Shown here piece by piece: positions 58,675 to 64,000 of a DNA stretch of 64,000 nucleotides. Source of the DNA: Thalassotalea sp. 42_200_T64 (GTDB taxonomy: Bacteria; Pseudomonadota; Gammaproteobacteria; Enterobacterales; Alteromonadaceae). A model generated the notes under the pieces. The model was not told where the DNA came from and ran no database searches. It worked only from the letters and a program-made list of their open reading frames with translations. Position 1 is the first letter of the stretch, and each line of letters opens with the position of its first letter. Where the stretch lies: NCBI GenBank assembly GCA_002162925.1, contig MABC01000089.1, positions 62,001-126,000 on the forward strand, given 5' to 3'. Both the position numbers and the translations under genes were made by a program.

Positions 58675-58740
58675 ACTCTCAATATACGACCTTCCCCCCA
58701 CTAAAATAAGTTAATTACAACAATATTTAGGACAAAATTT

Positions 58741-60177
58741 ATGAGCACCCCCTCTTCCAATGATTTACAAGATACATTCCTTGAGAATAATGAAACATCT
58801 GGATCAATTCTTTATGTCCTCTTTATTTCAGCCGTAGCAGCAATCGGCGGATTTCTTTTTGGTTTTGACTCGGGGGTTATTAATGGCACAGTTACCGCAC
58901 TAGGTAACGCTTTTAATTCTACCGATGTTTCAACAGGCTTTAACGTCGCCTCGGTTTTATTAGGCTGTGCAGCAGGGGCGTTAGCCGCTGGACCGTTAGC
59001 CGATCATTTTGGTCGCAGAGCTCTGATGATCTCAACCGCTGTCATTTTTGCGATTAGTGCTTTTGGCTCTGGCATATCCGATTCTTCGGCTGAATTTATT
59101 TTCTATCGTTTATTTGGTGGTTTAGGTATTGGCGCGGCTTCTGTATTAGCGCCTGCCTATATTGCAGAAGTGGCTCCTGCGGCTCTACGAGGACGTTTAG
59201 CGACCTTACAACAACTGGCCATTGTGCTTGGATTGTTTGTTGCATTTTTGAGTAATTACCTTATTGCCTCCAATGCTGGTGGTGCTGAAGGTATTTTAAT
59301 GCTTGATCTTGCCGCTTGGCGTTGGATGTTTTGGGTCGAACTAGTCCCGGCTATTTTATTTCTGCTAGGTGTACTGTTTATTCCAGAATCGCCACGCTAT
59401 TTAGTGGCGCAAGGAGAAATTGAAAAAGCAAAAATCGTATTCAATAAAATATCAACGACTCCTGCGGACAAACAAATTGATGCTGTTAAAAACTCATTAC
59501 ATGGTGATAAAAAGCCAAGCATCAGTGATTTATTTATTGAAGGACAGAAAAAAATCCACCCGATTATTTGGATTGGCATAGCGCTTTCTGTTTTCCAGCA
59601 ATTTGTTGGCATCAACGTTGTTTTTTACTACGGTTCAGAGCTTTGGCAAGCCGCGGGTTTTGACGAATCTCAATCTTTATTTATTAATGTTTTGACTGGC
59701 ACAACCAATATTGTTTCAACATTTATCGCCATCGCCTTAGTTGATAAAATTGGCCGTAAACCGTTATTACTGGTTGGCAGTATAGGCATGTTTATTAGCT
59801 TAGGGACATTAACTTATATTTTTGGTTCTGCAGGATTTGATGAACTAGGCAAACTGTCTTTAACTGAAGATATGGGAACATTTGCCCTAATTATAGCCAA
59901 CTTGTTTGTCGTATTTTTTGGCTTAAGTTGGGGGCCTATCGTTTGGGTACTACTTGGCGAAATGTTCAACAACCGAATTCGCGGCGCCGCGCTAGCGGTT
60001 GCTGCAAGTGCTCAATGGCTAGCTAATTTTACCATCACCATGACCTTCCCAATAATGCTAGGCAGCATAGGGTTAGCGGGAGCTTATAGTATTTATGCTA
60101 TTTCAGCATTTGTCAGCATCTTTTTTGTTATCAAATACATTAAAGAAACTTGTGGTGTGAAGCTAGAAGCTATGTAG
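58741..60177 (+). CDS. Sugar porter family MFS transporter
   Basis: A 478-residue inner-membrane protein with twelve predicted helices and the sugar-porter signatures: GFLFGFDSGVINGT at residues 37-50, DHFGRRALM near 89, PESPRYLV near 219, QQFVGINVVFYYG near 289 and a second GRKPLL motif near 339. These match proton-coupled hexose/pentose symporters (XylE/GalP/GLUT type). The substrate cannot be read from sequence. AGGAC precedes the ATG. Adjacent to the FecIR pair, it probably imports the sugar released from, or brought in by, the TonB receptor ligand. Confidence 0.92.
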   Translation: MSTPSSNDLQDTFLENNETSGSILYVLFISAVAAIGGFLFGFDSGVINGTVTALGNAFNSTDVSTGFNVASVLLGCAAGALAAGPLADHFGRRALMISTAVIFAISAFGSGISDSSAEFIFYRLFGGLGIGAASVLAPAYIAEVAPAALRGRLATLQQLAIVLGLFVAFLSNYLIASNAGGAEGILMLDLAAWRWMFWVELVPAILFLLGVLFIPESPRYLVAQGEIEKAKIVFNKISTTPADKQIDAVKNSLHGDKKPSISDLFIEGQKKIHPIIWIGIALSVFQQFVGINVVFYYGSELWQAAGFDESQSLFINVLTGTTNIVSTFIAIALVDKIGRKPLLLVGSIGMFISLGTLTYIFGSAGFDELGKLSLTEDMGTFALIIANLFVVFFGLSWGPIVWVLLGEMFNNRIRGAALAVAASAQWLANFTITMTFPIMLGSIGLAGAYSIYAISAFVSIFFVIKYIKETCGVKLEAM

Positions 60178-60204
60178 TCAAATTTATTTTTAAAGGTCCT
60201 ATGT

Positions 60205-60561
60205 ATGCAAAATCAAAATACGCTTTTACAAATAACTACAAAAGAATATGAAATAATATCATCAGGGGTAGTGCATTTAACTGAGCCAGAAGTTAAATTT
60301 AAATTAGGCGCCCTTGTCGTAAGATACAGGTTCAAATTAGATTTGAATAAGGCTAGATTTATTGGAGAAATGATAAACAACGAACTTATCATTACCTTAT
60401 ATAATTCGAATAATATTACAGGAGAAGGTAAAATTGATCCTGTAGAGATCGGTCTGCTGGATGGGAAACGACTATTTACTACATGGTTTGTAGAAACTAT
60501 CGAACAGAACCTGAGAAAGTTTAGTTATACTTTTATGTTAAAGCAGAATGAGTCTTTATAG
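60205..60561 (+). CDS. Small hypothetical protein
   Basis: A 118-residue soluble protein without signal peptide or TM helix, probably beta-rich (alternating hydrophobic strands such as LGALVVRYRFKL and NELIITLYN, with a WFVETIEQN segment near residue 92). No family firmly recognised; the strand pattern vaguely recalls DUF6864-type proteins. AGGTCC lies about 9 bases before the ATG. It starts 28 bases after the transporter and probably shares its transcript. Function unknown. Confidence 0.6.
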   Translation: MQNQNTLLQITTKEYEIISSGVVHLTEPEVKFKLGALVVRYRFKLDLNKARFIGEMINNELIITLYNSNNITGEGKIDPVEIGLLDGKRLFTTWFVETIEQNLRKFSYTFMLKQNESL

Positions 60562-60570
60562 CAACTTATA

Positions 60571-60600
60571 TGTTGAGACGAATTGGTGTTCGTCTCAACA
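60571..60600. terminator. Hairpin between the small hypothetical gene and the helicase gene
   Basis: A perfect 12-bp stem (TGTTGAGACGAA / TTCGTCTCAACA) with a 6-base loop, 10 bases after the hypothetical gene and 59 bases beyond the helicase stop on the other strand. No clear T-run on either side, so its terminator role is tentative. Confidence 0.55.
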
Positions 60601-60658
60601 TGGTCAATTTTCAAATCTATTCAATATTTCCTTTATTAGCGCAAACACTCAGTTTGCA

Positions 60659-61852
60659 TTAATCTCTTTTACGCGGCTTATTCTTAGGTACGTAATTCAA
60701 AATAGACACTGGCACCACCTTTTTGACGACAAAACCCGCAATTTCTTTGCGCTCAATAATATGCCCAAGATGACTTTCAATCGCACAAAGGTTTCTAAAA
60801 TTATCTTTGGCGACAAAAGAGATGGCTTCACCACTTAAGCCGGCCCGTCCGGTACGGCCAATTCGATGAATATAATCATCTACCCTGTCGGGCAAGTCAT
60901 AATTAACCACACGAGAAAGCTTACCAATATCGATGCCACGGGCGGCAATACCGGTAGCCACTAAAAATTTGATCGCACCAGATTTAAACTCGCTCAGAAT
61001 TTTTTCACGTACCGCTTGAGTTCGACCGCTATGAATGGACTCAGCCTTAATACCGCGCTTCTCCAATTGGCTGACCAGCTTGGCAGCGCCGTGTTTGGTT
61101 TCGATAAAGATAAGTGCCTGCTGCCATTCGTGTTCTTTAATCAAGTGACTGAGCAAGGCCGATTTATTGCCCTTGTCTACGGTGATCAGCCACTGAGCAA
61201 TTTTCGGCGCTGAGGCGTCATCGGGAGAAATCGATATTTCTACCGCATCATCGAGAGTTCTTTTTGCCAAAACACGAACATCATCAGTAATGGTGGCAGA
61301 AAACAATAAGTTTTGACGTTGTCTAGGCAGGCGTTCAATGATTTTATTGATGTCATCGATAAAGCCCATATCCAGCATTCTATCGGCTTCATCCAGCACC
61401 AGCACTTCGAGCTCATCAAAATGTAGTGCCCGTTGATGTGCCATATCTAACAACCTGCCAGGGGTGGCAACAAGAATATCTATACCCCATATCAGTCGCT
61501 GTATTTGTGGCGCGGAGTCAATGCCACCATACATTGCCATAGAGCTAAGGTTTAGATATTTTCCGTATTGACTAATGCTGGCCTCAACCTGTACGGCAAG
61601 TTCGCGCGTTGGCGTAACAATGAGTGCTCGAATACGCTTGCCACGCAGCTTGCGTTCTGTGTTTAGCGACTCCAATAGTGGCAACACAAAACTGGCGGTC
61701 TTGCCTGTACCCGTCTGCGCTCCGGCGATTAGGTCTTTGCCCGACAAAATAACCGGTATCGCCTGTTTCTGGATGGCGGTGGCAGCTTTATAATCTAGCT
61801 CAGCTAAGGCGGTTAAAATAGGATCAGATAATCCAAGTTTTGAAAATGGCAT
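60659..61852 (-). CDS. rhlE: DEAD-box ATP-dependent RNA helicase (RhlE-like)
   Basis: A 397-residue helicase with all DEAD-box motifs in order: Q motif (TAIQKQAIP), I (AQTGTGKT near residue 45), Ia (PTRELAVQ), TPGR, II (DEAD near 154), III (SAT), V (ARGIDI) and VI (HRIGRTGRAG near 333). The short C-terminal tail is basic (ending KNKPRKRD), like short RhlE forms in marine gammaproteobacteria. It likely remodels RNA in ribosome assembly or decay. Which paralogue it is cannot be settled from sequence alone. Confidence 0.9.
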   Translation of the reverse strand: MPFSKLGLSDPILTALAELDYKAATAIQKQAIPVILSGKDLIAGAQTGTGKTASFVLPLLESLNTERKLRGKRIRALIVTPTRELAVQVEASISQYGKYLNLSSMAMYGGIDSAPQIQRLIWGIDILVATPGRLLDMAHQRALHFDELEVLVLDEADRMLDMGFIDDINKIIERLPRQRQNLLFSATITDDVRVLAKRTLDDAVEISISPDDASAPKIAQWLITVDKGNKSALLSHLIKEHEWQQALIFIETKHGAAKLVSQLEKRGIKAESIHSGRTQAVREKILSEFKSGAIKFLVATGIAARGIDIGKLSRVVNYDLPDRVDDYIHRIGRTGRAGLSGEAISFVAKDNFRNLCAIESHLGHIIERKEIAGFVVKKVVPVSILNYVPKNKPRKRD

Positions 61853-61975
61853 ATAGAGTCTCGGGCATTTGCATAATCAACGGCTGCTCTGGCCTGGTGG
61901 CCAAATAGCAGATCGTGAGGATAGAACAGAGGCGTGGAGTATAGCAGCAAAAGCCGCCAATATCCCTAGTCCAGG

Positions 61976-62361
61976 TTAGTTACTGTATTGCGGTTGTATT
62001 TGTCTCATTCGTATAATGGTTGCTACATTAATGCTAATCGCCATCAGTACCAGCATGCATGGTGCCGCCAATCGAACCTAAAATTATATTATTAAGTAAC
62101 CAGCAGCAAGAGCCCACCAACATCGTTGCTCTCATCTTGATGCCCGTTAAACAAAACAGTCCGTAAGTGCCAATACAGCCACCGACTACCGCTAACCAAT
62201 CATGCCACATGGTTGCCCATAACGAGCTCACCATCAGCATGGATAAAATGAACAGGTAAGCAACAAACTTAGATTGTATTTTTAACGAGGTAGCTGTTCT
62301 GGTTGCCGATCACAAAACTGAGCAAGCCGACACTCTGAGCAATTATTGCTGTTGATAACAT
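61976..62361 (-). pseudogene. ygjV-family inner-membrane protein, degraded
   Basis: Fragments in different frames together recreate a YgjV-like protein. A start at 62361 gives an N-terminus with AQSVGLLSFVIG, stopped by TAA near 62269. A second frame (continuing to 62034) gives a membrane segment, then GTYGLFCLTGIKMR and SCCWLLNNIILGSIGGTM, matching the E. coli YgjV core. A third frame from about 62055 gives LMAISINVATIIRMRQ, matching the YgjV tail, and ends with TAA at 61976-61978. About 30 internal residues of the family are missing. Two frameshifts plus a deletion make it a true pseudogene. Confidence 0.8.
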
Positions 62362-62439
62362 TAAGGTACCTTTGTGTTATAAAAATATGTTGAATAGCGC
62401 AAATAATACACTATACAGCTTGAACCATACAGAATGTTT

Positions 62440-62461
62440 TGGTTATTAACTATAATAACCA
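62440..62461. terminator. Weak hairpin beyond the regulator pseudogene
   Basis: Inverted repeat TGGTTATTA / TAATAACCA with a 4-base loop, 24 bases past the stop of the regulator remnant. AT-rich and without a clear T-run. Confidence 0.4.
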
Positions 62462-62484
62462 TTGTTGATGGGCGTGTTGACCAC

Positions 62485-63271
62485 TTACCAGCTGACTTTT
62501 ACTAAATCACTTTCCGCACTTAACGGCTCAACCAATAAAATTTTGTTTTCATTTGGGTGTAAATCGAAACCGAGTCGGAAGGAATTGCTGCCAATAGAAG
62601 AGCGTTTGACTGCTGTCGCCCCTTGCTTGTTATGTTGTGATAATTGGGAAAAATAGCGCACATTCAAAAAAGCCTCTCGTCCTTCTCGTGTGGTGAAATA
62701 TAGCCCTTTATCGGTGACTGCCCAACGATGGGGATTTGCCGATCCCAGTTTAGCCAATCTGATTTTTGCCAGTGCGTCAGAGCCATTATCACTGATTAAC
62801 CAGGCGATTAGTTACTGATCTACAGCAATGCCATGATAACCTTGAGCGCCATTCACTGGTCGATACGAGACATAGTGTTTCGCCACAGTGGTTTGCTCAT
62901 TTGAGTCCACATTTAGCCTGACGATATTTGGAACACCATTTTCATATACGGTTAAGTAAAGCGATTGATTATCCTGATGCCAATAAGGATTGGCGACTCT
63001 TTCTAAGGCGTGGGTGATGTTATTCGGCTCACTTACTTTGCTGTTCTGCTTCAAATACGCTAATAAGTGCATGTGAAAGCTCTGCGGCCGCACCATTTAC
63101 TCTTTCAAGAGTCCGCTGCTTCATCAGTGAATTTTCTTGCGCCAATAAAACCCATCCAAGAGATACTAACCCGATAGCAATAATTGTCATCAATACGACA
63201 AAATTTCTAGGTAGGTTATTGATGTTTGATGTTTGATGTTTGGTGTTTTTCGAATTGGTAACGTCATTTGT
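62485..63271 (-). pseudogene. Membrane-anchored regulator with TolB-like C-terminal repeats, degraded
   Basis: Only the distal part of the gene remains. One frame (63271 down to a TGA at 63029-63031) encodes a TM helix, IAIGLVSLGWVLLAQ. A second frame from about 63096 encodes repeats with VANPYWHQDNQSLYLTVYENG and PNIVRLNVDS. It meets an in-frame TAA at 62812-62814 and continues in the same frame to 62485 with HRWAVTDKGLYFTT and LGFDLHPNENKILLVEP. This is the usual layout of CadC-type regulators with a periplasmic PD40/TolB-like domain. The N-terminal winged helix is absent. A frameshift, a nonsense codon and loss of the 5' part mark it as a pseudogene. Confidence 0.75.
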
Positions 63272-63382
63272 TTAGTCTATGACGTTAATCTGAAAAATTC
63301 ATCCTTAATGTAAATAAGTCAAAGCGGTTATTTAACAATAGAGCATATTTTATTGCTGTAACGCGATAGTTTAAGCGGTAAC

Positions 63383-63502
63383 TTAACCTTTTAATGCCAG
63401 GGTGATTTTCTTGGCGCCAACTTTTTTGCACTCAAGATTAAAGTTTTTTTCACTTTCTCTTAAGCGGCCTATGGTTCTAAAGTGCCATTGCTGTTTTCCG
63501 CG
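63383..63502 (-). pseudogene. Possible remnant of a coding region
   Basis: A 39-codon open stretch without start codon, reading QQWHFRTIGRLRESEKNF and then a Lys-rich end. The composition looks coding rather than random, but no family is recognised. It lies in the decay zone between the regulator remnant and the esterase gene. The rest of 63272-63544 shows nothing else. Confidence 0.3.
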
Positions 63503-63544
63503 CTATTGGTAATGATTATTTAAAATTTACTGTGGTTTTAAATA

Positions 63545-64000
63545 ATGCCTATTGTTAAACATCTTATCTTCGTGGCGACACTTTTATCTTTCTCTGTTAG
63601 TGCCCAACAGCCGTCGACAATATTCAAGTCTCTTGAAAATTTTGGCGATAATCCCGGCGAATTAACCGCCAGCTACTTTTCTGACAATGAAACCAATCCA
63701 AACCTAGTGGTACTGCTACACGGTTGTACGCAAAATGGTGAACAACTCGCTCAGCAAAGTGGCATGTTAGGTTTGGCCAGGCAGCGTGGTTTTGCGTTAT
63801 TGCTGCCGCAACAGAGCAGTAACAACAACATTCAAAATTGTTTTAACTGGTTTTCCAGTCAAGATCAGCAGCGCGATGTTGGCGAAAGTCTGTCGTTGAA
63901 AAACATGATCACCACGTTAACATCTCGAACTAAGGCGCAACGAGTGTATATTGCCGGTATCTCGGCCGGTGGGGCGATGGCAAGTGCAATGCTGGTAAAC
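63545..64000 (+). CDS. PHB-depolymerase-family secreted esterase, 5' part (runs off window)
   Basis: The frame is open from ATG 63545 to the window end (152 codons), so the gene is truncated by the window. The product begins with a signal peptide (residues 1-20, ending SVSAQ). It then has VVLLHGCTQNGEQLAQQSG near residue 56, an oxyanion HGC motif typical of the esterase/PHB depolymerase family. The nucleophile elbow GISAGGAM lies near residue 139 (GxSxG, Ser nucleophile). Members act on polyhydroxybutyrate or feruloyl and acetyl esters. The acid and His residues would lie beyond the window. Ribosome site is weak. Confidence 0.85.
   Translation, partial: MPIVKHLIFVATLLSFSVSAQQPSTIFKSLENFGDNPGELTASYFSDNETNPNLVVLLHGCTQNGEQLAQQSGMLGLARQRGFALLLPQQSSNNNIQNCFNWFSSQDQQRDVGESLSLKNMITTLTSRTKAQRVYIAGISAGGAMASAMLVN

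Noticed and set aside
1-64000. tRNA, rRNA, riboswitch, prophage or transposase genes
   Set aside because: None could be supported by eye. Gaps between genes are short, and the only mobile-like sequences are small palindromic or MITE-like repeats without transposase.

Overview
The window reads as chromosomal DNA of a marine gammaproteobacterium of the order Alteromonadales. AT-rich coding style, protein sequences and gene order all fit a Colwelliaceae member (Thalassotalea/Colwellia-like). That placement is inference from family resemblance, not a database match. Most of the window is conserved core genome. Accessory or decaying DNA is concentrated at about 1-4.9 kb, 16.9-21.3 kb, 47-60.6 kb and 62-63.5 kb. 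No tRNA, rRNA, CRISPR array, prophage or transposase gene was recognised.

Layout. (1) 1-4901: two tandem PrsT-like TPR proteins (the first cut by the window edge) and a secreted trypsin-like protease. (2) 4902-16841: a block with the synteny of the E. coli yibQ-envC-gpmI / yibN-grxC-secB-gpsA / trmL / fieF / cpxAR-cpxP region, covering cell separation, glycolysis, redox, export, phospholipid precursor and envelope stress functions. A MITE-like repeat sits directly in front of envC. (3) 16967-21318: an alpha/beta hydrolase broken by a one-base frameshift, then an overlapping ABC exporter / ECF sigma factor / membrane protein operon. (4) 21315-32297: FMN reductase, glycerate kinase, tex, greB, ompR-envZ, a small membrane protein, pckA, hslO-hslR. 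This again follows enterobacterial order (tex-greB-ompR-envZ-pckA-hslO-hslR), with palindromic repeats and a 9-bp tandem array in the gaps. (5) 32689-44247: a complete twelve-gene type II secretion operon, gspC to gspN. (6) 44244-46971: psd, rsgA and, divergently, orn. (7) 47162-48814: a two-TM membrane protein with a degenerate Hpt-like tail. (8) 48909-60561: a cell-surface-signalling nutrient uptake locus. On the minus strand are a TonB-dependent receptor with an STN signalling domain, a flavin-dependent tryptophan-halogenase-family protein, SapC, a DUF6445-like protein and a Gfo/Idh/MocA dehydrogenase. On the plus strand are FecI-type sigma, FecR-type anti-sigma, a sugar-porter MFS transporter and a small unknown protein. 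(9) 60659-64000: an RhlE-type helicase, a decay zone with a broken ygjV homologue and a broken membrane-anchored regulator, and the start of a PHB-depolymerase-family esterase that runs off the window.

How genes work together. CpxAR faces its periplasmic partner CpxP across a region holding a CpxR-box-like direct repeat. The gsp operon builds the outer-membrane secretion channel, pseudopilus and inner-membrane platform, although the prepilin peptidase is not here. The FecI/FecR/STN-receptor arrangement suggests that a ligand, probably a sugar-containing compound given the sugar porter and dehydrogenase, induces its own uptake. The role of the halogenase-SapC-DUF6445 trio in that locus is the least understood and most interesting part of the window. 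Three genes (hydrolase at 17-18 kb, ygjV homologue, regulator) are interrupted. The first could be a sequencing error, while the last two carry several independent lesions and look like true pseudogenes.
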